DNA of 64,000 nucleotides from Oligoflexia bacterium (GTDB lineage Bacteria; Bdellovibrionota; Bacteriovoracia; Bacteriovoracales; Bacteriovoracaceae), in NCBI GenBank assembly GCA_015232355.1, contig JADFZW010000001.1, positions 62,001 to 126,000 on the forward strand, in the 5' to 3' direction. Positions 35,313 to 44,499 of this stretch are shown in pieces. A model generated the notes under the pieces. It saw only the letters and a program-made list of their open reading frames with translations, was not told the origin of the DNA and searched no databases. The translations under genes were made by a program, and so were the position numbers. The stretch's first letter is position 1; every line of letters begins with the position of its first letter.

Positions 35313-37577
35313 ACCATCAATAAAGAGAAGATTGGAACACTTGTTTTCTTCCATAAATTTTTGAATCTCAATTGCTTTTGGTCTATTTTTTTCTATAGCA
35401 TCGATTACTTCTCCAATAGTTGGATTTCCAGTATACCATCTAATTTGTTTTACAGCAGTATCAACATTAATATTCGCTCGCACATTTCCATTTCCATTTC
35501 CATTTCCGTTTCCGCTACTCACTTTCATCTTCTCTCTCTGATCTGATAACGTCTTTGATTGTCGAAGCAATTTCTGTTGTGGAGAAGCACCATAAGGAAT
35601 AAGTAGAAAAGTACTAAATTTAGGAATATTGCTATGGAAAATATCTTTGTTTGTATCGATAAAATCAGTACCTAAATTTACTAATGCTTCAGCATCAGCA
35701 AATTTCAACAGCAAATCTCTGGCGGCAGCACAGGCCAACTCCTTTTCAACATTACTAAGCGGTTCTAAAGTTATCTGTGGAATATTTACATTTGTAGGAT
35801 CTTCTAAAAGTTTTTTCCTAATCTCATTGGTAATTTTAATAATCGCATTTGTTCTTGTAATATAGGTATTTTTAAATTTCTTTTGTGATTTGATAAATTT
35901 ATTTTCTGCCTTTACTGCCTCTCTTAATATATGTTTGAAATAAGTCCAACCAGCATATCCAAATACTACATCCTGAGTACTATTAAAACTACTAATTATA
36001 GACTGTCTAGTAAATGATCCTTCATCTGTTGCTACATAATTATCTTTTTCATTTAATTTGTTTATGACCTCCATCAGAGGATTCATTTGTTTTTTTAAAT
36101 CCTTTAAAGTATTTACTGTATCGTTATAACTCTTTTTATTCTCCATCTCTTCAGCATTGACTCTTGCATCTTCAAGGGCCGCTTGAATTTCAATCAATGG
36201 TTTCAATAATGCTTCTCCCATCTCTTTTTCACTCTTAGAATTTTTTAAAAGTTTTTTAATTTTATCCTCATCCGATAAAAACTCTTTATCCTCTTTAATA
36301 TTTAATAGTGGTGATTTGTTAGGATCTAAATCCATTTTCTCAACTAATTTTTTTATCTTTTCAATATTTTTAGGTAGTGCCTGACGATAGTTTGCATATG
36401 CTTGCAACACTTCTGCCTTTTTTTGATTTTCAATTTTTTCGTCAAAAGTAGGCGGTGTAACTGCTTTGATTATAGATGGAAGTTCTGTCAACAAATCAAA
36501 ATTCCCCTTTCCTCCCATGTTCTTTGCGATTTGGATTAAACGAATTTTTTCCAAATCATCTACCTTCTTATCAATTTTTTCTTCAATAGACTTGGCAGTT
36601 TGATATTGAATAGAATTTTCTTTAGTTTTAAGTCTAAAAAATTGAAGATCCTCTAACTCCATTCTTGTACTATAAAAAGTACAAACTAAATCCACAAATT
36701 GTTTTCGATCTTCAAATTTATCCCAATTAAATTTTGGTTTTAATACACTATAAAGAATCTTCATAATTGAACCTGCAGCAGCTCCTCCAGCAGCAATTGC
36801 CAATGCATATGGATTTCCCGCAGGAGATCCTACAGTCACACTAGGTGCAGATGCTACTAACGCCAATTGAGAAAAATTTGTAACCATATCCGCAACCACA
36901 GGTACCAAACCTCTCTCGCGAATATCATAGGCACATTGTTCATTAGTGGCCACGCTAGAGAGAATTTCTAATGCCTTTTGTGCTTGAAAAACATATTTTT
37001 GGCCAGAATATGCCTCTGTAGTATTGTTACTGTTGTTACCAGTAGTTGTTGAAGAACTTTGAGTATTGGAAGAACTATTATTTTTCCCACCAAAAAGATC
37101 ACTTGTCTTTGATACAAAACCATCCATCTCCTTTACAATACTTCCAAAATTTTCTACCACCTCTTTATTTTTTGAAGCACACTTCGTACTTTGTAAAACA
37201 GATGATATTTTAGTTAACTTTTCTAAAATATCTTGTCCCTTTGTACCTACCATTGGGCAATTACTCAAACGTCTATTTCTTCCGGTGCTAAAAGGATTGG
37301 CCAAAAAATTCTCAGCATCTTTTTTTATCTTCTGAACATCCTCTGCTAACAATGCCTTTTGTAAATCAGAAACTTGATTACTATCACTACCACTATTTGT
37401 ATTACTATTACCGATACAACTATTTCCTTCTGTTACTAAAGATCTCGCTGTTTCTATTCCTGTTCCTGTTTCTGTTTCTGTTTTATCCTCACTTGCCTTG
37501 GCACTAAAATCATTACCCTTTATCATAAAAATAGTTATTATTGAAACAATGATCATTTTAAAAAATATTCTTTTCAT
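35298..37577 (-). CDS. Large secreted helical protein of unknown function
   Basis: The 759-residue protein has AGGA before the ATG and a signal peptide (residues 1-28). Most of the chain is Lys/Glu/Leu-rich and likely helical or coiled coil. A Gly/Ala-rich hydrophobic patch at about residues 250-275 (ALAIAAGGAAAGSIMKIL) could insert in a membrane. Scattered single Cys occur at CPMVG, TKCAS, NEQCAYD and CTFYSTR. A Gly-Asn repeat lies near residue 695 and an Asn/Ser/Thr linker near residue 175. I recall no named family. It is probably periplasmic or surface-located. Confidence 0.68.
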   Translation of the reverse strand: MKRIFFKMIIVSIITIFMIKGNDFSAKASEDKTETETGTGIETARSLVTEGNSCIGNSNTNSGSDSNQVSDLQKALLAEDVQKIKKDAENFLANPFSTGRNRRLSNCPMVGTKGQDILEKLTKISSVLQSTKCASKNKEVVENFGSIVKEMDGFVSKTSDLFGGKNNSSSNTQSSSTTTGNNSNNTTEAYSGQKYVFQAQKALEILSSVATNEQCAYDIRERGLVPVVADMVTNFSQLALVASAPSVTVGSPAGNPYALAIAAGGAAAGSIMKILYSVLKPKFNWDKFEDRKQFVDLVCTFYSTRMELEDLQFFRLKTKENSIQYQTAKSIEEKIDKKVDDLEKIRLIQIAKNMGGKGNFDLLTELPSIIKAVTPPTFDEKIENQKKAEVLQAYANYRQALPKNIEKIKKLVEKMDLDPNKSPLLNIKEDKEFLSDEDKIKKLLKNSKSEKEMGEALLKPLIEIQAALEDARVNAEEMENKKSYNDTVNTLKDLKKQMNPLMEVINKLNEKDNYVATDEGSFTRQSIISSFNSTQDVVFGYAGWTYFKHILREAVKAENKFIKSQKKFKNTYITRTNAIIKITNEIRKKLLEDPTNVNIPQITLEPLSNVEKELACAAARDLLLKFADAEALVNLGTDFIDTNKDIFHSNIPKFSTFLLIPYGASPQQKLLRQSKTLSDQREKMKVSSGNGNGNGNGNVRANINVDTAVKQIRWYTGNPTIGEVIDAIEKNRPKAIEIQKFMEENKCSNLLFIDGSQVK
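35484..35513. repeat. Five 6-bp tandem repeats (ATTTCC) encoding Gly-Asn
   Basis: Four ATTTCC units and one GTTTCC follow each other inside the 35298-37577 gene. Because the unit is six bases, changes in copy number keep the reading frame. Confidence 0.9.
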
Positions 37578-37776
37578 TTAATTTTCCTAGGTAAAAATTT
37601 TTCAAACAAAATAACTTCTAAATAAAATCTATTTATAAATAAATTTTATTCTATCTAAAAATGAAAAAATTTTATCTGTTTTAAAATTTTAAATTATTAA
37701 TAACAATATAATTAATAACTTGGATGAATTACAATTAATGCTAACAAAATTTCAACATTATTATTCTGCCAACTTT

Positions 37777-37818
37777 TTATGGCATACTCAATAAGTTAAC
37801 TTATTGAGTATGCCATAA
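37777..37818. repeat. Perfect 42-bp palindrome built from the ACTTATTGAGTATG element
   Basis: The 21-base arms 37777-37797 and 37798-37818 are exact reverse complements with no loop, centred on GTT|AAC. Each arm contains TTATTGAGTATGCC or its complement, the sequence tandemly repeated at 10397-10444. It lies in a 440-bp AT-rich gap (37578-38020) that otherwise holds nothing I can name. A long perfect palindrome is unstable in most bacteria, so its survival suggests recent origin or selection. Confidence 0.9.
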
Positions 37819-38062
37819 TAAATACACAGCGAATTTATTTTAAAAAGCGTAATTTCCTAGTCTAGAAATAAAAAATTGAAATAAATCTGCAATCAATTTT
37901 ATTATTTAGAAACTTGAAATCATTAAATAATCTTTGAAAAAATAAATGAAATTATTTTAATTCCACATAAATATTTAATATTTATTTTATAAAAAAACAT
38001 TTTTTTGAGTCATACTAAATATGTTTACTAAGAAAAGTAAACCATTAACACGAGGATTGTTT

Positions 38063-40039
38063 ATGACCATATATTGCTTATTCAATTCCAGTTTATTCAC
38101 CTTGACCTTTTTATCATTAATATTAGCAAATTTTTTACTCTTCTTTATTTTTCCTTATAATACTTTTGCTAGTAATGATAAAACCAAAATATTACTTATA
38201 AGTGGTGGAGGTCAGAAAAGTGAAAATAACTATCGCTATGAAAATAATTTAGCACTTTTTAGAGATGTCCTGGAGGTAAAAGGATATAGCACTAAAAACA
38301 TGACTACACTTTTTAACGAAGGTAAGAATAGCTTGGTAAAGGATATTTACTATTCAACACCATCAAGGAAAAAATCCAAATATGGTATTTCTTACGAGAA
38401 AGAGGGAAGCAAATATCATCAGACACTCATATCTTCCATTATTGATGGACCTGCAGACAATCAAACTATAAATAAAGAATTTGAAAAGATTATTGATGAT
38501 GCTAAAAACAAACGCATTGACAATTTCATCTTATATACTACCGACCATGGAACCAGTCACGAAGATGATTATGAAAAGAGTTTTATCTCACTATCTAAAG
38601 AAGAAAAGTTAGGTGTTGATGAAATTGATAAATTCGCCAAAGAATTAGCAAAATATAATGTACCTGTGACTGTTATTGGTGTTCAATGTTTTAGTGGTGC
38701 TAATATGAATTTAGCATTAGATAATGATAATGTATGCGCTTTCTCTGCGGCCGAATCATATGAAGTAAGTAATGCTTTTCCTGATACAGAATCAGATGTA
38801 AAGAAATATGCCATGGCCAGATACTCCTTTTCTGAATATAGTTTTCTTTTTAGCTGTGCTCTTCATCAACCTAAAAAAAATGTAAATACTATTAACAACT
38901 CAAACAACAACTCAAGCAAATCTAAAAACATGGAACGTGAACTGGATTTCGAATTGATCAAACTTACTATTCCTTCTTCGTCTTCTCTAAATAACAAATT
39001 CACTCCAGGGCAAATTGCCGACAGTGGTTGTATTTATAAGGGTTCAGCTGATGTTGATGGCGACGGTAAAGTCTCCTTTGCAGAAGCACACTACTACGCT
39101 CTTGCAAATATGGAATCTGGTTCTGCACCTCAAATTAGCTCACAAAAATATGCGCGAAAAATTTTCAATGAAAAAAATAAAAATTCAAACTCACCAACAC
39201 TAGAAGATATAAGCAAAATAGATATTCATAACATCAATAAATGCCTTCCTAAAAAAAGAAACAATAAACTTAAACATCTTTCAGGAAACGCAAAGGCAGT
39301 ACTTTTAAAAGAAAATGCTAAAAAAATGTTAGAATTGAAGAAAAAATATTTTGCAACTCTACTTGAAGATAGTGACATCATTAAATTAACAAAAATCAAA
39401 CCAGATGATTCCATCGATCGCAAACTAGCTAGAATTGAAGAAGTCTATAAAGATTATCAAAAAAACTATGACCAAATGTTAAAACTAATCAAAGTATCTA
39501 TGGGTAAATTAAATGATGTGAGAAAAAAGATTGAAGCTGTTCGTACTAAAACTATTGAACATTTAAAATCGTATGACCAACGTTTTGCTGAAGACTATAA
39601 AGCATTTAGTGCATTAGAAAATAAAATTCAATCAAAAATAATACCAGAAGAGACTGATGATATGAAAAAAGACAAAACAAATACATCAAGTCCAACATCT
39701 AATATCGATCCCAATGAACTGCTTAAAATTAAACTTACTCGCGATCGATTAAAAGAACATTTAGACGACACTATTGATGATGAGATGAATAGAAAATATA
39801 ATACTGAAGTTCTAAAATTGGAATCAGTAGAAAAATTTCACAAAGATTTCATAGATAAATTAGCATCTCGCGGACCAGGAAAAGAAGAGGATAAGATTCA
39901 TGACAAACATGGAAAATTAAGAAAAGCATACGAGCTAGCAGAAGGATTTATGGCCGAAATGGATCTTTTAAAAAATGGTACTGATGAGCAAATTTTAAAA
40001 TTAAATCAATTATATAATTGTGAAAACAAGGCCATATAA
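38063..40039 (+). CDS. Exported clan-CD (caspase/legumain-like) cysteine peptidase candidate
   Basis: The start is set at the ATG 38063 because GAGGA lies six bases before it; an in-frame ATG at 38021 has no SD. Residues about 1-38 form a long signal peptide or anchor. The catalytic block begins ILLISGGGQ and has His162 in LYTTDHGTS and Cys209 in VIGVQCFSG, the His-Gly ... Cys-x-Gly pattern of clan CD. An EF-hand-like DVDGDGKVSFAEAHYY follows near residue 330. The last 250 residues are Lys/Glu-rich coiled coil. Clan-CD enzymes cut after Asp, Asn, Arg or Lys; specificity cannot be read here. The small secreted gene begins three bases after its stop. Confidence 0.8.
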   Translation: MTIYCLFNSSLFTLTFLSLILANFLLFFIFPYNTFASNDKTKILLISGGGQKSENNYRYENNLALFRDVLEVKGYSTKNMTTLFNEGKNSLVKDIYYSTPSRKKSKYGISYEKEGSKYHQTLISSIIDGPADNQTINKEFEKIIDDAKNKRIDNFILYTTDHGTSHEDDYEKSFISLSKEEKLGVDEIDKFAKELAKYNVPVTVIGVQCFSGANMNLALDNDNVCAFSAAESYEVSNAFPDTESDVKKYAMARYSFSEYSFLFSCALHQPKKNVNTINNSNNNSSKSKNMERELDFELIKLTIPSSSSLNNKFTPGQIADSGCIYKGSADVDGDGKVSFAEAHYYALANMESGSAPQISSQKYARKIFNEKNKNSNSPTLEDISKIDIHNINKCLPKKRNNKLKHLSGNAKAVLLKENAKKMLELKKKYFATLLEDSDIIKLTKIKPDDSIDRKLARIEEVYKDYQKNYDQMLKLIKVSMGKLNDVRKKIEAVRTKTIEHLKSYDQRFAEDYKAFSALENKIQSKIIPEETDDMKKDKTNTSSPTSNIDPNELLKIKLTRDRLKEHLDDTIDDEMNRKYNTEVLKLESVEKFHKDFIDKLASRGPGKEEDKIHDKHGKLRKAYELAEGFMAEMDLLKNGTDEQILKLNQLYNCENKAI

Positions 40040-40042
40040 AAT

Positions 40043-40450
40043 ATGTATAATTTAATTTTTATAAGAACATTGAACAATTTTTATTTAAAAAAACTTTATC
40101 TTGTTTGTTACTTTATTTTGATTAATCTTTTTCTCTCTATCTCAAATATCTCAAGCGTACATGCAATTGAATTAGAGAAAGGAAAATATGAAATCATTGG
40201 TCGCTATCTACATAATGAAAATGCTTTATTAGTATATGAAGGAACTGAAGCAGAATTTAAATTATTTTTATTAGGTAATAATGTTCTTACCTCATTTTTA
40301 AAAAGCGATCAATATCACTACTTAGCAATTATTGATCTCCACAAAAAAATCGTTAATCATAGCGGATTTGCATCTCTTGTTGGGGTAAAAGAAATCAAAT
40401 TTTATGATTCCAAGGAAAGACAATACAAACGATTGGCAAACGCAAACTAA
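40043..40450 (+). CDS. Small secreted protein coupled to the clan-CD peptidase gene
   Basis: The 135-residue protein has a long N-region and a hydrophobic signal (residues about 20-42, ending SSVHA). The mature 94 residues contain ALLVYEGTEAEFKLFLLGNN and look like a small alpha/beta fold. It follows the peptidase after three bases, so it may be its inhibitor or partner; this rests only on position. No Cys remains in the mature part. Confidence 0.6.
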   Translation: MYNLIFIRTLNNFYLKKLYLVCYFILINLFLSISNISSVHAIELEKGKYEIIGRYLHNENALLVYEGTEAEFKLFLLGNNVLTSFLKSDQYHYLAIIDLHKKIVNHSGFASLVGVKEIKFYDSKERQYKRLANAN

Positions 40451-40483
40451 ACTTAGCAAACAAACAACTGTAAATGATATTCC

Positions 40484-40786
40484 TTATGAATTTTTATCTT
40501 CCTTTTTTATTATTAATCTCAAACGATCAATTATCTCAGACATTCTATTTGCTTGAGTAACAATCGTTCTCATTGATTCCTTTAGATCCTTCAAATCCAA
40601 TCTATCTCTATCAATATCTCGGGAAACTGATTGGCCAATCAAAGATATTGAATTAAGAGGCTGTCGTAACTCATGGCCAATTGCCGAAATCATATCTCGC
40701 AACTCTTTCTCCCTGGCCTTTCCATCACTTTGATCATTCACATCGCTTTTTGATTCACAATTTTTTTTTTGTATTTGGTCGTTCAT
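40484..40786 (-). CDS. Stand-alone HisKA (histidine kinase dimerisation) domain protein
   Basis: The 100-residue protein has an H-box ISAIGHELRQPLNSISLIGQ with the phospho-acceptor His, followed by the second helix of the dimerisation hairpin (TIVTQANRMSEIIDRLRLII). It stops there: no HATPase domain and no sensor follow. It may be a phosphotransfer fragment or a remnant. The start lacks an SD. No kinase core is found in the flanks. Confidence 0.72.
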   Translation of the reverse strand: MNDQIQKKNCESKSDVNDQSDGKAREKELRDMISAIGHELRQPLNSISLIGQSVSRDIDRDRLDLKDLKESMRTIVTQANRMSEIIDRLRLIIKKEDKNS

Positions 40787-41027
40787 ATATTTCTGACACT
40801 AAGTTATTGGGTATAGACACTAACATTTTCTTTTAATTTAGAGTCTATGTCAATCAGTAGAATAACACTCATAGTTTTGCTTGACGAATGACGTCCTTAA
40901 GGAAAAAATAAAAATAGAAAGATTAAATTGTTGTTTATTGTTTATTTTTTATTGTTTTGAACCTGCGAATCTTTTTTTTAAAAAATTATGTTGTGTTTTT
41001 TAATGTTGTAAAAAATTTGAGATTAAA

Positions 41028-41960
41028 ATGGATTTGGAGCAAATTTATGCTGCTGTAGATGACTTTTGTAAAACCTCACATGGCAGCAGTAATTATTCTG
41101 ATGATAAAATTTTTGTTATGGGTAGAGATGTAAAGCGTTTTGCTCCATTCACCTATCTTAAGAAAAAGATACCCTCTCTTATTGTTTCTTCTTCTTTAGA
41201 CAAATCTGACAAATCTGACAATACAAATACAAACTCAACTACTAATGCTAACAATTTATTAACATCATCATCATCTTCTTCATCATCTCCGACTAACGAT
41301 TGTTTAGAAATAATGGCATTGGGTATGGTATTTGCTTCGTATGATTTTTTAGATGGAAATGAATTTAAAAATTGGTTTGAAGGACAATTTTCTCAAAAAT
41401 TCACCTCTAAAATATCCAAAGACATTTCTATACTCTATCGTCCAAACCATAAAACAATTTTTTGTGCACTTGAAGAGGTTACCAAGAGTTACCAGATATT
41501 AAGGGAAGAGAAAATCCTACTTAACTCAAAAAATCTTTCCACTCAACTTGGTGAATGGTACACGAAGTGCATTTTCGGGTTAAAACAAGTTAAGTCTGCC
41601 TCTCAAAGAGGATTTGACTTTGAATTGAATGGCAAGAGAGTTGAAATTAAAGTTCATTGGGGAGATAAATCATCACCCAAAGGAGTAAAGATAAAAAAAT
41701 CATTACTCGAACTAAGTGATAGTTGTATTATCATCTATGAAACTCTAAATTTTATGATTAGAGACATCTGCTTTTTAGATTCTGATTTTGTTTTAAGAAA
41801 ATTTTCAGGTAAAGGACATACTATCTTTTTAAAAGATAATGATGTTTCCCTCTACTTTTTTAGTAAATCATCAAAGCATTTATCAAAGGTGGTAAATAAA
41901 AATGCACTGATGATGTTTGCTTCTCCTCAATTAGCAATGAAAATTGAAGGTCGCTTGTAA
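41028..41960 (+). CDS. Candidate PD-(D/E)XK nuclease-fold protein
   Basis: The C-terminal half has SASQRGFDFELNGKRVEIKV, a Gly-Phe-Asp ... Glu-Ile-Lys arrangement typical of the PD-(D/E)XK core, preceded by a helix with LGEWYTKCIFGL as in restriction-enzyme-like folds. The active-site Asp and ExK would lie near residues 199-212. The N-terminal part has a Ser/Asn/Thr-rich insert (about residues 66-88) encoded by TCA/TCT repeats. No methyltransferase or helicase is adjacent, so it is not an obvious restriction system. There is only a weak GAG before the ATG. The gap before it (40787-41027) is AT-rich. Confidence 0.6.
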   Translation: MDLEQIYAAVDDFCKTSHGSSNYSDDKIFVMGRDVKRFAPFTYLKKKIPSLIVSSSLDKSDKSDNTNTNSTTNANNLLTSSSSSSSSPTNDCLEIMALGMVFASYDFLDGNEFKNWFEGQFSQKFTSKISKDISILYRPNHKTIFCALEEVTKSYQILREEKILLNSKNLSTQLGEWYTKCIFGLKQVKSASQRGFDFELNGKRVEIKVHWGDKSSPKGVKIKKSLLELSDSCIIIYETLNFMIRDICFLDSDFVLRKFSGKGHTIFLKDNDVSLYFFSKSSKHLSKVVNKNALMMFASPQLAMKIEGRL

Positions 41961-41965
41961 TAATT

Positions 41966-42343
41966 TTAATTTGCAAATTCATTATATTTTATAAACATTT
42001 CAATCGCATATAATAGATTAGGAGCAATTTCGACAAAATTTTCATCACTAGCTTTAGTTGACTTTTTATATAAGAATAATTTTTTTTGAATATTTAAGGT
42101 AAAAATCAACATTAAATTTTTTTTACTAACACACAGATTATTTTTTAATTCAATAAAATAAGCGATCCATGGATCGCTTATTTCTCCAAGACAACAACAA
42201 TTAATTATTATATTCGTTGGATTCTCTAAAAATGTAGTGATATCAGCTTGAAATTTCTCTAATACTCCATCACTTTTCACATCAAAAAGCACAACCATTG
42301 TATATAGTTTTTTTCTTACTATCTTATATCTCTGATTATCCAT
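41966..42343 (-). CDS. STAS-like (anti-sigma antagonist type) protein
   Basis: The 125-residue cytoplasmic protein follows the STAS outline: an N-terminal strand (YTMVVLFDVKS), a helix, a strand with NIIINCCCLGEISDPW where the phosphorylatable Ser of true antagonists lies, then a helix (IAYFIELKNNL), a strand (KNLMLIFTLN) and a final helix. The match is structural and weak in sequence. It may interact with a kinase or regulator; none is adjacent. Confidence 0.5.
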   Translation of the reverse strand: MDNQRYKIVRKKLYTMVVLFDVKSDGVLEKFQADITTFLENPTNIIINCCCLGEISDPWIAYFIELKNNLCVSKKNLMLIFTLNIQKKLFLYKKSTKASDENFVEIAPNLLYAIEMFIKYNEFAN

Positions 42344-42384
42344 ATCTTATCTTGTTTAGTTTTGTTTCCTTTATCTACCTATCT

Positions 42385-42411
42385 ATTTATTTATTTATTT
42401 ATTTATTTATT
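42385..42411. repeat. (ATTT)n tetranucleotide run at the end of the ankyrin gene
   Basis: Nearly seven ATTT units run into the stop codon region of the ankyrin gene. As the unit is not a multiple of three, slippage here could change the last codon context or the 3' untranslated region, but not the body of the protein. Confidence 0.85.
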
Positions 42412-44365
42412 ATTCCCCTATCCACTTATTCTTATTTTCTTCAAGATATTTCATAATGCTAAAAAATGATTTTGCCTCAGCATATTTAATTGCACTAATT
42501 CCTCTATGATCAATTCCAATTATACCATGAGAATTTTCAACTAGATATTTCACAATTTGCAAATTGTTTTGAAGAATGGCCCAAATGAGTATAGGAATTC
42601 CCTTCATCTTAAAGTTTACATTGGCACCCTTTTTAACTAAAAATTTTACAATTTCCAGATGACCATTTTTTATGGCCCAAAACAGGGGTGTGATTGCCTT
42701 AGTACTCTTATCTTCTACACAAGCACCATTTTTTACTAAAAACTCTACTATCTCCATATGTCCATGCATTGATGCATAAGTTATTGCTCGATAACCAGTA
42801 AAATCTTTAGCATTCACATCTACAGTATTTATGAACCTCTTTACTATATCAAACAATCCTTTAGCAGATGCCACCATCAATATATTATTTCCATTTTCAA
42901 ACTTCATTTTGCTTAATGTAGATTGATCAACTAATGAAATATCAGTTTCAGGATTTGTCTCACTATCAACTTCAATCTCTTCAATCTCTTCAATCTCTTC
43001 AATCTCAATAACTGATTCATCTACACTATTATCATTATCAGATTTTAAATCTCTGTTTCCCATAACCCTTTGTAGACTATCCGTAATATCTTGATATTTT
43101 TTATCTCCTTTTATTGTAATTAAATCATTTCTTGAAGTATTATTTTCAGATGCTAAATGATCTTTAACAACAGTAGCAGAATTATCAATTGTCTTAGTAA
43201 CACCTTCTATTCTAGTACTTTTATTTTTAAGATTTTCATCTTCATTCCCCATAGAACTAACTTTAATTAAATCATTTTGGATACTATCAGCTCCTGAACC
43301 TTTAACTTTGATTAAATCATTTTGATTATTGTCAGTGCCCATTCCTGAAATTTTTATTAAATTGCCATCAATATACTCCTCACCATGTCCCGCTATTCGA
43401 GTAATTGCATTTTTATCATCAGTTTTTACCTCTCTAAATGTTTTAACCAAGACACTTTCATTATTAGTAAATATATGTTTAATAGATGAACTAACCATAA
43501 CTGCATTTTGTCCATCCATGTTTTTTGCTTCAACATTGGCACCTTTCTTCATTAACCAAGAAACTAAATCTAAATTTCCAATAGCTGCAGCGATAATTAG
43601 AGGAGTATTACCATATTTGTCTGCTATATTTATATTTTCTAAAGTGTATAATTTTTCTAAAAATGGTATTAATTCATCACTCTCATTTTCTTTATGATCA
43701 TTATTATGGTTATGGTCATGAAAAATAATAATTGACTTCAACAGTATACTACGTCCATTTTTATCTATTGAATTTTTATTAGCACCAGCATTTAATAATA
43801 CATCTACTACTATTTTATGTTTGCTCTCAATTGCCAAATGTAATGCCGATCTATGCTGACGATCCTCTTTCTCAAGTTCAACTCTTCTCGCTATTAAGCT
43901 TTCAACTAAAGATTCATCTCCTAACATTACTGCATACATAAATGGAGTATAACCAAATTTATCTAAAGTTTGATAATCAATATTACTATCAATTAAAAAT
44001 CTCGCTACAAGATAATTATTACTTAACATAGCATATACCAATGCATTCTTGCCAAACACATCAGTCGCATTAATATCAGCATCGCTATATACTAGTAATT
44101 TAGTTGTATACAATGATCCTGCTACCGCCGCATAGATAAGCGCCGTCTTTTTAGAGACAACTTTGGTATTTATATCCACACAACAACTAATTAACAATTC
44201 ACTTATTCTTTCTTTTTTATTAATTATTGAAACTATAAGTGGAGTTAATTTGTTCTCATTTAATAAATCTAAATTTTCATTCTTAGTTATTAACTTAGAG
44301 AGTGATTCTACATCCCCATTTGAACAAAACTCAAATAATTCATTATTGATTGATTCAAGACTCAT
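42410..44365 (-). CDS. Ankyrin-repeat protein with a central repeat-rich insert
   Basis: The start is the ATG at 44365, eight bases after TTGAGG; the TTG at 44368 is not needed. About seven ankyrin repeats fill residues 1-290 (for example TPFMYAVMLGDESLVESLI, SALHLAIESKHKIVVDVLL) and about five more fill 490-640 (ITYASMHGHMEIVEFLVKNG). Between them is a non-ankyrin insert with repeats of about 15 residues: GNLIKISGMG, NDLIKVKGSG, NDLIKVSSMG and NDLITIKGDK. A Glu-Ile run from a 9-bp repeat follows. There is no signal peptide. Ankyrin arrays bind proteins; the partner is unknown. Confidence 0.9.
   Translation of the reverse strand: MSLESINNELFEFCSNGDVESLSKLITKNENLDLLNENKLTPLIVSIINKKERISELLISCCVDINTKVVSKKTALIYAAVAGSLYTTKLLVYSDADINATDVFGKNALVYAMLSNNYLVARFLIDSNIDYQTLDKFGYTPFMYAVMLGDESLVESLIARRVELEKEDRQHRSALHLAIESKHKIVVDVLLNAGANKNSIDKNGRSILLKSIIIFHDHNHNNDHKENESDELIPFLEKLYTLENINIADKYGNTPLIIAAAIGNLDLVSWLMKKGANVEAKNMDGQNAVMVSSSIKHIFTNNESVLVKTFREVKTDDKNAITRIAGHGEEYIDGNLIKISGMGTDNNQNDLIKVKGSGADSIQNDLIKVSSMGNEDENLKNKSTRIEGVTKTIDNSATVVKDHLASENNTSRNDLITIKGDKKYQDITDSLQRVMGNRDLKSDNDNSVDESVIEIEEIEEIEEIEVDSETNPETDISLVDQSTLSKMKFENGNNILMVASAKGLFDIVKRFINTVDVNAKDFTGYRAITYASMHGHMEIVEFLVKNGACVEDKSTKAITPLFWAIKNGHLEIVKFLVKKGANVNFKMKGIPILIWAILQNNLQIVKYLVENSHGIIGIDHRGISAIKYAEAKSFFSIMKYLEENKNKWIGE
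42971..43015. repeat. Five 9-bp tandem repeats (TTCAATCTC) in the ankyrin gene
   Basis: Five exact copies encode the Glu-Glu-Ile repeat in the linker between the insert and the C-terminal ankyrin array. Perfect identity of the copies suggests recent expansion. Confidence 0.92.
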
Positions 44366-44499
44366 CAAATTACCTCAACTATTATTCTTTTGTTGTTTTC
44401 TATATTTTACAATTAAATAACAATTGGGAGTATAATTATTTAGTAATATATTTTAAAATAAAATGAAATACTTTAGTGACAAAAACAAGTGAGATAAAA

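Noticed and set aside
37777..37818. Terminal inverted repeats of a transposon
   Set aside because: The arms abut with no internal DNA and no transposase gene occurs in the window.
41028..41960. Restriction-modification system
   Set aside because: No DNA methyltransferase, specificity subunit or helicase lies nearby; only a nuclease-fold candidate is present.
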